Source: an uncultured Lachnospiraceae bacterium
GTDB taxonomy: Bacteria > Bacillota > Clostridia > Lachnospirales > Lachnospiraceae
Direction of reading: 5' to 3'
Length of the DNA stretch: 15,428 nt
NCBI GenBank assembly: GCA_910579225.1
Contig: CAJTTI010000029.1
Span: 1 to 15,428, forward strand
The notes beneath the pieces were generated by a model. That model made no database searches and was not told the DNA's origin. It worked only from the letters and a program-made list of their open reading frames with translations. Positions 1 to 7,529 of this stretch are shown here, piece after piece. Both the position numbers and the translations under genes were made by a program. Each line of letters starts with the position of its first letter. The first letter of the stretch is position 1.

Positions 1-4
1 AAAC

Positions 5-814
5 ATGAAGCGACGTGCAAGTGAGAAGAAAAAACGCATAAGAAGAAGACGGATGAAAAGGTTCCTATGGAACTTTGCACCTTATCTTGTCGGAATCATA
101 CTTATGGGAACTGCATGGAAATTCTGCTCCTTTGCGCTCTGGCAGTTCTCGGATAGTCAGGAGCCGCTTCAGGACGAAGCGACGGAACCGGAAGAGGACA
201 CACTGGTGGAAACTTTTCAGGATACGAAATCTCCTGTTTCAATTTCAAAAGAAGAGATTCTGCTGGTCAATAAAAGCCATCCACTTTCCGAAGATTATCA
301 GCCTTCCCTGAAAAGGCTCGGAGATTATGGGGCAGAAGTGGATGAGTCTGCTTATGATGATCTGAGCCGTATGTTGGAGGACGGCCAAAAAGAAGGGCTC
401 TCTTTCTGGATTGCATCTTCTTACCGCAGTACGGAACGACAGAGAGAACTGCTGGATGAAGACATCGAAACACTGGTGCACCAGGGGTATTCCTATTCAC
501 AGGCATATGAAGAAGTGGTCAAAGAAACTATGCCGGTAGGGTGCAGTGAACATGCCACAGGACTGGCTGTGGATATCGTGGCAAGAGATTATCAGATCCT
601 GGATGAAAAGCAGGGCAGCACTGATGAGATTATCTGGCTGCAAAAAAACTGCAGCCAGTACGGATTCATCCTGCGTTATCCGGAAGGAAAAGAAGAGATT
701 ACAAAAGTGTCTTATGAATCCTGGCATTTCCGCTATGTAGGGATACCTGCAGCAAAAGAGATCATGAGCCAGGGTATCACACTGGAAGAGTACCTGGAAG
801 AATCAGGTGAATAA
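5..814 (+). CDS. M15B family D-alanyl-D-alanine carboxypeptidase (VanY/DdcY-like), membrane anchored
   Basis: Predicted zinc D,D-carboxypeptidase that removes the terminal D-Ala from peptidoglycan stem peptides outside the membrane. The 269-residue product starts with a very basic stretch (residues 2-19), then one hydrophobic segment (about 22-46) that would act as an uncleaved signal anchor, then an acidic linker to about residue 75. The catalytic domain carries the M15 motif SEHATGLAVD, with zinc ligands His183 and Asp190, and the second motif ESWHFRYVG, with Glu238 as likely catalytic base and His241 as third ligand. All four key residues are present, so the enzyme should be active. Only four bases precede the ATG, so its ribosome site cannot be seen; an ATG at 53 is an alternative start that keeps the anchor. 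The 3' end overlaps the convergent lexA by 12 bases. Whether its role is cell-wall remodelling or glycopeptide tolerance cannot be told; no van regulatory genes are nearby. Confidence 0.9.
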   Translation: MKRRASEKKKRIRRRRMKRFLWNFAPYLVGIILMGTAWKFCSFALWQFSDSQEPLQDEATEPEEDTLVETFQDTKSPVSISKEEILLVNKSHPLSEDYQPSLKRLGDYGAEVDESAYDDLSRMLEDGQKEGLSFWIASSYRSTERQRELLDEDIETLVHQGYSYSQAYEEVVKETMPVGCSEHATGLAVDIVARDYQILDEKQGSTDEIIWLQKNCSQYGFILRYPEGKEEITKVSYESWHFRYVGIPAAKEIMSQGITLEEYLEESGE

Positions 815-1420
815 CCGAAATACTCCGAATACTTTTCCAAGAATGGTCACTTCGTCTACAATGATCGGATTCATGGTATCATTTTCCGGCTGAAGACGAT
901 AGTGGCCGTTTTCCTTATAAAAAGTCTTGACTGTTGCTTCTTCATCTATAAGAGCCACGACAATGTCTCCGTTGTCTGCAGTGCTCTGCTGCTGAACCAT
1001 AATCTGATCACCGTCATAGATTCCCACATTCACCATGCTTTCTCCTTTGACTCTGAGCATAAAGGTATCCGCATTCGGCACATATTCCGCCGGAATCGGG
1101 AAATAAGATTCAATGTTCTCCGCTGCCAGAATGGGTTGTCCGGCTGCAACCGTACCTACCAGCGGTACATTCACCATCTCATGGCGTAACATGTAAAAAT
1201 CTTCGTCCATGATCTCAATGGCCCTTGGCTTGGTCGGATCTCTGCGGATATAACCATTCTTCTCCAGGGTTTCCAGATGTGAATGGACGGAAGAAGTAGA
1301 CTTCAGATGTACAGCTTCACAGATGTCGCGAACTGCAGGCGGATAGCCTTTATGTAAAATTTCAGATTTGATGAAATCAAGAATTTCCTGCTGCTTCTGG
1401 GTGATTTTTCCATATTCCAT
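803..1420 (-). CDS. lexA: LexA repressor, SOS response
   Basis: SOS repressor and self-cleaving S24 peptidase. The 205-residue product has an N-terminal winged helix-turn-helix (about residues 1-70; starts MEYGKITQKQQEILDF) and a C-terminal latent protease. The scissile Ala93-Gly94 bond lies in VGTVAAGQPI. The catalytic Ser128 lies in KGESMVNVGIYDGD and the catalytic Lys165 in EATVKTF, so RecA-stimulated self-cleavage should work. Length fits the family (about 200-210). The start was placed at 1420 because an AGGAGG ribosome site lies at the right distance (1428-1433); the frame stays open for 17 more codons upstream, but that part lacks a ribosome site and does not resemble LexA. The upstream SOS box implies autorepression. 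The gene ends inside the 3' end of the convergent peptidase gene. Confidence 0.96.
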   Translation of the reverse strand: MEYGKITQKQQEILDFIKSEILHKGYPPAVRDICEAVHLKSTSSVHSHLETLEKNGYIRRDPTKPRAIEIMDEDFYMLRHEMVNVPLVGTVAAGQPILAAENIESYFPIPAEYVPNADTFMLRVKGESMVNVGIYDGDQIMVQQQSTADNGDIVVALIDEEATVKTFYKENGHYRLQPENDTMNPIIVDEVTILGKVFGVFRLFT

Positions 1421-1476
1421 ATTATTACCTCCTGATTTATAGTTCCGATACTTCTTCCAAAGCCCGGACAATCAAT

Positions 1477-1490
1477 CGAACATTCGTTTT
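1477..1490 (-). promoter_or_regulatory. LexA operator (SOS box, Bacillus type)
   Basis: CGAACATTCGTTTT on the plus strand fits the Gram-positive SOS box CGAACNNNNGTTCG at 8 of the 10 specified bases; both mismatches are at the right edge. It lies immediately downstream of the lexA -10 and should cover the transcription start, which is the expected place for autorepression. The match is by eye against the known consensus. Confidence 0.8.
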
Positions 1491-1493
1491 TTT

Positions 1494-1522
1494 ATTATAG
1501 CATGTATGGGAAAAAAAAGCAA
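1494..1522 (-). promoter_or_regulatory. lexA promoter
   Basis: Reading the minus strand, TTGCTT (1517-1522) is separated by 17 bases from a consensus TATAAT (1494-1499). A start near 1487 would fall in the SOS box and give a leader of about 65 bases ahead of lexA. Spacing and sequence fit a housekeeping sigma-A promoter. Confidence 0.75.
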
Positions 1523-1668
1523 ACAGATATTCGAGAGTTTTTAGGGAAATCAATGTTTGGACATCCGTCACAGAAGGAAATCTATGAAAATCAAGCGCTC
1601 TTCGTCTTCGATAGTATATTTTATAAAAAAATAAACAAAAACTAAACAGACATTTTTTAAAAGCAATC
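1523..1668. other. AT-rich spacer between the divergent lexA and atp promoters
   Basis: This is the rest of the gap of nearly 370 bases between lexA and atpB. Runs of A and T dominate its right half. I see no convincing gene, hairpin or repeat in it. A 30-codon ATG frame (1553-1645) exists but has no recognisable product and only a weak AGGGA upstream. Confidence 0.5.
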
Positions 1669-1696
1669 TTGCAATTTTCGGATAACGTACTATAAT
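1669..1696 (+). promoter_or_regulatory. atp operon promoter
   Basis: TTGCAA (1669-1674), a 16-base spacer and a perfect TATAAT (1691-1696) precede the ATP synthase genes. A start near 1703 would give a leader of about 85 bases. That leader can form a modest hairpin (GCCTTT at 1718-1723 with AAAGGC at 1739-1744, 15-base loop); a regulatory role for it is not shown. This is the only good promoter I see ahead of the operon. Confidence 0.7.
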
Positions 1697-1787
1697 ATGA
1701 TTCGTACGAGGGATAAGGCCTTTTTTCATATTTAATAGAAAGGCTGTATCAAATTACGGCAAAAATATCAAGAAAGGAAGTGTGGTT

Positions 1788-2465
1788 ATGGGAAATCTGG
1801 GCGAGACTCTGATGGAAGAACTGAACTGTGAAACTGTATTTTCCATAGGCGGCATCGAAATTGCCGAGTCGGTAGTCGTCACATGGATCATTATGGCGGT
1901 TGTCGTACTGGCATCCATTCTGCTGACCAGGAATCTAAAGGTCGAGCATCCAGGACGGGGACAGCTCATGCTGGAATATGCAGTCACATGGCTTCAGGGT
2001 GTCGGAAAGAGCATAGTCGGAGAAGAAGGTGCGGAATATGCATCTTATCTGACCTCTGTTCTGATCTATCTGGGTATAGCCAATCTGATCGGTGTTCTGG
2101 GATTTAAGCCGCCAACTAAAGATCTGAATGTAACGGCAGCTCTTGCGATTATGAGCATCATTCTCATTGAGGCGGCCGGCATCCGTAAAAAGGGTATGAA
2201 ACGGTGGCTGAAGGGATTTATGGAACCGGTGGCGCTGGTAACGCCCATCAATGTACTGGAAATATTTATCAAACCGCTGTCACTTTGCATGCGGTTATTT
2301 GGAAATGTACTTGGAGCATTCGTCATTATGAAGCTGATCGAAAGCATTCTTCCGGTAGGACTCCCGGTATTGTTCAGCATGTATTTTGATCTGTTTGACG
2401 GCCTAATTCAAGCCTATGTATTTGTATTTCTGACAGGATTGTTTATCAAAGAAGCAGTGGAATAA
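1788..2465 (+). CDS. atpB: F1Fo ATP synthase subunit a (Fo, ion channel half)
   Basis: Integral membrane stator subunit that forms the two ion half-channels against the c ring. The 225-residue protein shows several hydrophobic segments (for example about 25-46, 82-100, 111-127, 171-188 and 197-218). It has the diagnostic block PLSLCMRLFGNVLGAF, in which Arg169 is the essential arginine facing the c-ring carboxylate, and the C-terminal block DLFDGLIQAYVFVFLTGLF typical of subunit a. A GTG at 1782 also opens the frame, but GGAAG (1776-1780) is 7 bases from the ATG at 1788 and only 1 base from the GTG, so the ATG was chosen. It is first in the operon; atpI is not present upstream. It is followed 20 bases later by atpE. 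Confidence 0.95.
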   Translation: MGNLGETLMEELNCETVFSIGGIEIAESVVVTWIIMAVVVLASILLTRNLKVEHPGRGQLMLEYAVTWLQGVGKSIVGEEGAEYASYLTSVLIYLGIANLIGVLGFKPPTKDLNVTAALAIMSIILIEAAGIRKKGMKRWLKGFMEPVALVTPINVLEIFIKPLSLCMRLFGNVLGAFVIMKLIESILPVGLPVLFSMYFDLFDGLIQAYVFVFLTGLFIKEAVE

Positions 2466-2485
2466 AAAAGAGAAGGAGAGTTATT

Positions 2486-2710
2486 ATGTCAACTTTAATC
2501 GCGATTGGAGCAGGTATTGCAGTATTTACAGGTATTGGAGCAGGTATTGGTATCGGTATCGCCACTTCTAAAGCGGCAGAAGCAGTGGCAAGACAGCCGG
2601 AAGCCGAAGGTAAGATCATGAAGATGCTGGTATTCGGTGCCGCGCTGGCAGAGGCAACTGCAATCTATGGTTTCGTTGTGGCACTTTTGATCATTATCCT
2701 TCTTGCCTGA
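2486..2710 (+). CDS. atpE: F1Fo ATP synthase subunit c (rotor ring)
   Basis: Two-helix proteolipid that forms the rotating c ring. The 74-residue protein has helix 1 rich in the GxGxG packing motif (about 8-26), the polar loop ARQPEAEGK (35-43) that contacts gamma and epsilon, and helix 2 with the ion-carrying Glu56 in ALAEATAIYGF. Alignment by eye with the Na+-binding Ilyobacter c subunit puts Ile23 where the Gln ligand sits and Ala57 where the Ser ligand sits, while Thr58 and Tyr61 are kept; this favours H+ over Na+ but is inference. A strong AAGGAGAG ribosome site lies 7-8 bases upstream, as expected for the most highly translated subunit. Confidence 0.95.
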   Translation: MSTLIAIGAGIAVFTGIGAGIGIGIATSKAAEAVARQPEAEGKIMKMLVFGAALAEATAIYGFVVALLIIILLA

Positions 2711-2736
2711 AGAATTAGGGAAAGGCGGACAGCAGT

Positions 2737-3219
2737 ATGTTAAGATTAGATATTAATCTGCTTTTTACAGCAGCCAATCTTCTGATCTGGTTTCTTCTGA
2801 TTCGGAAATTTCTCTTTCAGCCGGTGAATACAGTGATCAGCAAGCGGGAAGAGGCCATTGCTTCTCAATATGAAAAAGTGCAGAAGCTTCAGGAGGAAGC
2901 AGCTGAAGAGAAGGACCGGTGTACTCAGTTTCAGGCACAGATTGAATCAGAGAAGGCAGCGGCTGTTACAGAAGCAAAGGAAAATGCGCGGACTGAGTAT
3001 GACCGGATTTTGACAGAAGCCAGAGAGAAAGCAGAGCAGATCGTAGAAGCATCCAGAAAAGAAGCAGAACTTGAAAAAGCGCGGATTGTAGGAAAGGCAG
3101 AACAGGAAATTCGTTCCGTCCTCATGGATGCGGCGGTCCGGTCCATGCAGTCCGGAGCAGAAGATCATGCGCTCTATGATCAATTTTTGACAAAAGCAGG
3201 TGAGACGCATGCAGAATGA
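2737..3219 (+). CDS. atpF: F1Fo ATP synthase subunit b (peripheral stalk)
   Basis: Peripheral stalk subunit that ties the membrane sector to F1 through delta. The 160-residue protein has one N-terminal membrane helix (about residues 6-27), the conserved FLFQPVNTVISKREEAI region, and then a long, highly charged coiled coil rich in Glu, Lys and Ala (about 40-135). Length is normal for family b; there is no second b' gene, so a b homodimer is expected. Its last 11 bases overlap the start of the next gene (ATG at 3209, TGA at 3217-3219), which suggests translational coupling between b and the delta part that binds it. Confidence 0.93.
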   Translation: MLRLDINLLFTAANLLIWFLLIRKFLFQPVNTVISKREEAIASQYEKVQKLQEEAAEEKDRCTQFQAQIESEKAAAVTEAKENARTEYDRILTEAREKAEQIVEASRKEAELEKARIVGKAEQEIRSVLMDAAVRSMQSGAEDHALYDQFLTKAGETHAE

Positions 3220-5224
3220 GAAATATATGGTACAGCTTACCCGTATGGAGATAAAACCGGAGGCACTTCTGTCTGCCCTGGATATCCTGAAGACAGTTCC
3301 GCTGCTTCAAACGGAACTGGAAAATCCATCTGTTTCCAGAGAGAATAAGAAAAACATCATCCAGAAAATTTTTCCGCAATCATCCCGTGAATTTCTTCTG
3401 TCTCTTGCAGAAGACGGCATGCTCAATGAGCTGGAAGCAATAATTGAAGAATATACGGCAAAGCCGGAATCAGAACGCAGACCGCTGGAGTGTGTGCTGG
3501 AATATGTAACCGCCCCCACAGAACAGCAGTTTGACGGGATACAGAAATTTCTGGAACAGAAGTATCCCGGAAGAGTCCTTTCCATTCAAAAAGTACAAAA
3601 CCCATCCCTTGGGAGTGGTTTTGTGCTTCGGGCAGGAACTCAGGAATATGACTGGAGTCAGGAAGGGCGTAAAAGACTTCTGGAAGAAAGATTAAACGCG
3701 CTTAATATCTCCGGTACCGAATCTTTGCTGGCAGAAAAAGGCATCGTCAGTATCCTGAAAGGGAGTCTGGAAGATGTGGAACTCGAATGCCAGGAAATCG
3801 GTATTGTCAGGCGGGTTGGAGATGGTATCGCATATATCGACGGGGTGGACCATGCCATGTATGGTGAAATCCTGGTTTTTGAAAACGGTTTAAAAGGCAT
3901 GGTTCAGGACATCCGGAAGGATGAGATCGGCTGTATCCTTTTTGGTGAAGAGACGGAGATCTGTGAGGGAACCAAAGCAGTCCGTACCGGGCGTATGGCA
4001 GGCATTCCGGTAGGAGACGGTTTTATCGGCAGAGTTGTGAACGCTCTGGGCGCACCCCTGGACGGAAAAGGTCCTGTTGAAGCTTCCGACTATCGACCGG
4101 TGGAAGAACCGGCGCCGGGCATTACGGACCGAAGTCCTGTGAACACGCCCCTGGAGACCGGTATCCTTGCCATCGACTCCATGTTTCCCATCGGGCGGGG
4201 ACAGAGGGAGCTGATCATTGGCGACCGACAGACAGGTAAGACTTCTATTGCCACGGATACGATTCTGAACCAGAAGGGAAAGAATGTGGTCTGTATCTAT
4301 GTGGCCATCGGCCAGAAAAATTCCACGGTTGCCAAGATGGTCCATACCTTTGAAAAATACGGCGCCATGGAGTATACGATTGTTCTGTCCGCTTCGGCAA
4401 GCGATCCTGCGCCCCTGCAATATATTGCTCCCTATTCCGGCACTGCTCTGGCAGAATATTTTATGCACAGAGGACAGGACGTTCTGATCGTCTATGACGA
4501 TCTGTCCAAACACGCGGTGGCATACCGGTCTCTGTCGCTTCTCCTGGAACGTTCCCCGGGACGGGAAGCTTATCCAGGAGACGTATTCTACCTGCATTCC
4601 AGACTTTTGGAGCGTTCCAGCCGGTTAAACGGGCAGTTGGGCGGCGGTTCCATTACAGCCCTTCCAATTATCGAAACCCAGGCGGGAGACGTGTCTGCCT
4701 ATATTCCGACCAACGTGATTTCCATCACAGATGGACAGATTTTCCTGGAAAGCGACTTGTTCTTTGCCGGCATGCGTCCGGCGGTTAACGTGGGACTCTC
4801 CGTATCCCGCGTAGGTGGTGCCGCCCAGACCAAAGCTATGAAAAAAGCAGCCGGAAGTATCCGTATAGACCTGGCACAATATCGGGAGATGGAAGTCTTC
4901 ACGCAGTTCAGTTCCGACCTGGATGCAGTGACCAAAGAACAGCTTCAATACGGAAAAGGACTGATGGAATTGTTAAAACAGCCTTTATGCGAGCCCATGT
5001 CCCTGCATGAACAGGTTATCACCCTTTGTGCAGCCAATAAAAAGCTTCTTCTGGATGTTCCTCTGAAAGAGATAAAGAAATTCCAGAGATCCATGCTGAA
5101 CTGGATTGACGAACACTATCCTGGCATTGGGGATGAAATTGACCGGATGCAGATTCTTGACGAACATCTGACGGAAGAGATTGTCAAAGCTGTAAAGGAA
5201 TATAAAGAGCAGGTGGTGAAATAA
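3209..5224 (+). CDS. Fused ATP synthase delta-alpha polypeptide
   Basis: One uninterrupted 671-residue frame carries both delta (stator/OSCP) and alpha (non-catalytic nucleotide-binding) subunits. Residues 1 to about 168 read as a whole delta subunit: NPSVSRENKKNIIQKIF (39-55), the hydrophobic block near 62-82, the VTAPTEQQ motif (100-107) and the C-terminal NPSLGSGFVLRAG (131-143). Residues from about 170 are alpha: RRVGDGIAYIDG in the beta barrel, Walker A GDRQTGKT at 338-345, and the signature PAVNVGLSVSRVGG with Arg534 as the likely arginine finger. E. coli alpha has its Walker A at 169-176, so the alpha part is essentially full size. A GTG at 3200 also opens the frame; ATG 3209 was preferred because AGGTGAG precedes it. 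No stop, ribosome site plus ATG, or spacer separates the two domains. The gene lies exactly where separate atpH and atpA normally sit. Confidence 0.93.
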   Translation: MQNEKYMVQLTRMEIKPEALLSALDILKTVPLLQTELENPSVSRENKKNIIQKIFPQSSREFLLSLAEDGMLNELEAIIEEYTAKPESERRPLECVLEYVTAPTEQQFDGIQKFLEQKYPGRVLSIQKVQNPSLGSGFVLRAGTQEYDWSQEGRKRLLEERLNALNISGTESLLAEKGIVSILKGSLEDVELECQEIGIVRRVGDGIAYIDGVDHAMYGEILVFENGLKGMVQDIRKDEIGCILFGEETEICEGTKAVRTGRMAGIPVGDGFIGRVVNALGAPLDGKGPVEASDYRPVEEPAPGITDRSPVNTPLETGILAIDSMFPIGRGQRELIIGDRQTGKTSIATDTILNQKGKNVVCIYVAIGQKNSTVAKMVHTFEKYGAMEYTIVLSASASDPAPLQYIAPYSGTALAEYFMHRGQDVLIVYDDLSKHAVAYRSLSLLLERSPGREAYPGDVFYLHSRLLERSSRLNGQLGGGSITALPIIETQAGDVSAYIPTNVISITDGQIFLESDLFFAGMRPAVNVGLSVSRVGGAAQTKAMKKAAGSIRIDLAQYREMEVFTQFSSDLDAVTKEQLQYGKGLMELLKQPLCEPMSLHEQVITLCAANKKLLLDVPLKEIKKFQRSMLNWIDEHYPGIGDEIDRMQILDEHLTEEIVKAVKEYKEQVVK

Positions 5225-5225
5225 C

Positions 5226-6110
5226 ATGGCGGGGCTTCGAGAGATTCAAAGCCGGATCCGGAGTATTCAGGATACCAGGAAAATTACCAACGCCATGTAC
5301 ATGATCTCTTCTACAAAGATGAAAAAAGCAAAGCTGGCTCTGGAAGCAACCGAACCTTATTTCTATACGCTTCAGTCCACGATTGCCAGGATCCTGAGAC
5401 ATCTTCCGGAAATGGAGCACATGTATTTTGAAAAACCGGAGACAAAACGAACGAAAATCGGCCTCCTGGTTATTACGGGAGACAAAGGACTTGCCGGCGC
5501 CTATAACCACAACATTCTGAACCTGGCCCAGAAATTTTTGGACAATACAGAAAACCATGTGAAGCTTTTTGTTGTGGGAGAGCTGGGACGGCAGTATTTT
5601 ACTGCAAGGAATATTCCTATAGAGGAGAATTTTCGGTACACAGTACAAAGTCCAAATTTCAACAGGGCCCGCTGGATCAGTGAAAAGATTCTGGATCAGT
5701 ACCGGGACGGAGAACTGGAAGAAATTCATGTGATTTATACCCGTATGGAAAACAATATGCAAAGTGTGCCTGAAGACAAGATGCTGCTTCCCATCGAACG
5801 GCCGGTACTTGCACATATTCCGGCAGATGTCTATCAAGAAGAATTTTTCCTGATCCCGTCTGCGGAAGAGGCAGTGGATACGATCATTCCCAACTATATC
5901 ACAGGATTTATCTACGGAGCGCTGGTTCAGGCATTTTATACTGTGCACAATGCAAGAATGGCAGCCATGGAGGCGGCTACCAACAACGCGGATGAGCTGC
6001 TGCGGGAGCTGAAGATCATGTATAACCGTGCAAGACAGGCGGCGATCACTCAGGAGATCACAGAGGTATGCAGCGGGGCAAAAGCGCAGAGAAATAAAAA
6101 GGAATTATAA
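5226..6110 (+). CDS. atpG: F1Fo ATP synthase subunit gamma (rotor shaft)
   Basis: Central rotor shaft that turns inside the alpha/beta hexamer. The 294-residue protein has the two conserved ends of the family: the N-terminal helix LREIQSRIRSIQDTRKITNAM (4-24) and the C-terminal AAMEAATNNADELLREL followed by YNRARQAAITQEITEV, which together form the antiparallel coiled coil. The middle Rossmann-like domain includes VITGDKGLAGAYN. Length fits the bacterial family (about 285-295). The ATG lies one base after the stop of the delta-alpha gene, so translation is probably coupled. No defects are visible. Confidence 0.95.
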   Translation: MAGLREIQSRIRSIQDTRKITNAMYMISSTKMKKAKLALEATEPYFYTLQSTIARILRHLPEMEHMYFEKPETKRTKIGLLVITGDKGLAGAYNHNILNLAQKFLDNTENHVKLFVVGELGRQYFTARNIPIEENFRYTVQSPNFNRARWISEKILDQYRDGELEEIHVIYTRMENNMQSVPEDKMLLPIERPVLAHIPADVYQEEFFLIPSAEEAVDTIIPNYITGFIYGALVQAFYTVHNARMAAMEAATNNADELLRELKIMYNRARQAAITQEITEVCSGAKAQRNKKEL

Positions 6111-6120
6111 GGAGAGTATG

Positions 6121-7524
6121 ATGGAAAAAGGAAAGATCATACAGGTTTCAGGCCCCGTCGTGGACGTCTGGTTTGAAAAGGGCGGTCTCCCTCATATCAA
6201 GGATGCGCTTACCGTCAACAATCATGGAGAACTGTGTGTGATGGAAGTGGCAAAGCATCTGGGAGACAATGTGGTACGTTGTATCATGTTGTCAGCAAGC
6301 GAAGGACTCTGCCGGGACATGGAAGTAACCTCCACAGGAGAAGGAATCTCAGTTCCGGTTGGAGAAAAAGTGCTTGGAAGACTTTTTAACGTTCTGGGGC
6401 GGCCTGTGGATGGCGGAATCGGAGTGGAAGATGCAGAGAAATGGTGTATTCACCGGGAACCGCCTTCTTTTGAAGCTCAGAATCCGGTGGTGGAGATTCT
6501 GGAAACCGGAATCAAAGTCATTGATCTGCTGGCTCCTTATGCAAAAGGCGGCAAGATCGGCCTGTTCGGCGGAGCAGGCGTCGGCAAAACGGTATTGATT
6601 CAGGAGCTGATCCGGAACATTGCCACAGAACACGGCGGATATTCAATCTTTACCGGAGTCGGCGAGCGTTCCCGCGAGGGAAACGACTTGTGGAGCGAAA
6701 TGAAAGAATCAGGCGTGCTGGAAAAAACCGCACTGGTGTTCGGACAGATGAACGAGCCGCCCGGAGCACGTATGCGCGTGGCGGAAACCGGACTTACCAT
6801 GGCAGAATATTTTCGCGATGAGATGAACCAGAACGTGCTTTTGTTCATTGACAATATTTTCCGTTTTGTTCAGGCCGGCTCTGAGGTGTCTGCATTGCTT
6901 GGGCGGATGCCTTCGGCAGTAGGATACCAGCCCACATTGGCTACGGAAATGGGAGAGCTGCAGGAACGGATTGCTTCTACAAAACATGGCTCGGTTACTT
7001 CCGTGCAGGCGGTTTATGTACCTGCGGACGACCTGACGGATCCGGCTCCGGCTACTACCTTTGCTCACCTGGACGCCACGACTGTTTTGTCACGTAAGAT
7101 TGTAGAACAAGGTATCTATCCGGCGGTGGATCCGCTGGAGTCCACTTCCCGTATTCTGGAAATTGAGGTGGTGGGAGAGGAGCATTACGAGACAGCCAGA
7201 AAAGTCCAGGAGATGCTTCAGAAATACAAGGAGCTACAAGATATTATAGCAATTCTTGGCATGGAGGAATTATCAGAGGATGATAAACTGATCGTCAGCC
7301 GTGCAAGAAAGATTCAGCGTTTTTTGTCCCAGCCGTTCCATGTAGCAGAAAACTTTACCGGAGTTCCCGGTAAATATGTCCCCTTGAAGGATACCATCAA
7401 AGGGTTCCAGGCGATTATTTCCGGAGAAATGGACGCATATCCGGAAACAGCATTTTTCAATGTGGGAGCAATTGAAGAGGTTGTGGAAAAAACAAAGACC
7501 ATAACGTCTTCCGTACAGAGGTAA
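6121..7524 (+). CDS. atpD: F1Fo ATP synthase subunit beta (catalytic)
   Basis: Catalytic F1 subunit that makes or splits ATP. The 467-residue protein has an N-terminal beta barrel beginning KGKIIQVSGPVVDVWF, Walker A GGAGVGKT at residues 150-157, the catalytic region GVGERSREGND, the Walker B-like block NVLLFIDNIFRF, the beta signature PAVDPLESTSR, and the lever motif EELSEDD, a variant of DELSEED. AAGGAG (6109-6114) lies 6 bases before the second of two adjacent ATGs (6118 and 6121), so 6121 was chosen; the frame's open extension back to 6028 overlaps atpG and is not beta-like. It follows atpG closely. Confidence 0.96.
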   Translation: MEKGKIIQVSGPVVDVWFEKGGLPHIKDALTVNNHGELCVMEVAKHLGDNVVRCIMLSASEGLCRDMEVTSTGEGISVPVGEKVLGRLFNVLGRPVDGGIGVEDAEKWCIHREPPSFEAQNPVVEILETGIKVIDLLAPYAKGGKIGLFGGAGVGKTVLIQELIRNIATEHGGYSIFTGVGERSREGNDLWSEMKESGVLEKTALVFGQMNEPPGARMRVAETGLTMAEYFRDEMNQNVLLFIDNIFRFVQAGSEVSALLGRMPSAVGYQPTLATEMGELQERIASTKHGSVTSVQAVYVPADDLTDPAPATTFAHLDATTVLSRKIVEQGIYPAVDPLESTSRILEIEVVGEEHYETARKVQEMLQKYKELQDIIAILGMEELSEDDKLIVSRARKIQRFLSQPFHVAENFTGVPGKYVPLKDTIKGFQAIISGEMDAYPETAFFNVGAIEEVVEKTKTITSSVQR

Positions 7525-7529
7525 AAGCT

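Noticed and set aside
1553..1645. 30-codon ATG frame between lexA and the atp promoter
   Set aside because: Short, only a weak AGGGA upstream, no recognisable product, and it runs into the AT-rich promoter region.
3890..4597. Long open frame antisense to the alpha domain
   Set aside because: Product has no family features, and the plus strand codes for a certain ATP synthase subunit; it is a by-product of codon use.
5184..5948. Long open frame antisense to atpG
   Set aside because: Cys/His/Phe-rich translation with no domain, fully covered by the gamma gene.
6028..6120. N-terminal extension of atpD
   Set aside because: Overlaps the end of atpG in another frame, and a proper AAGGAG site marks the ATG at 6121.
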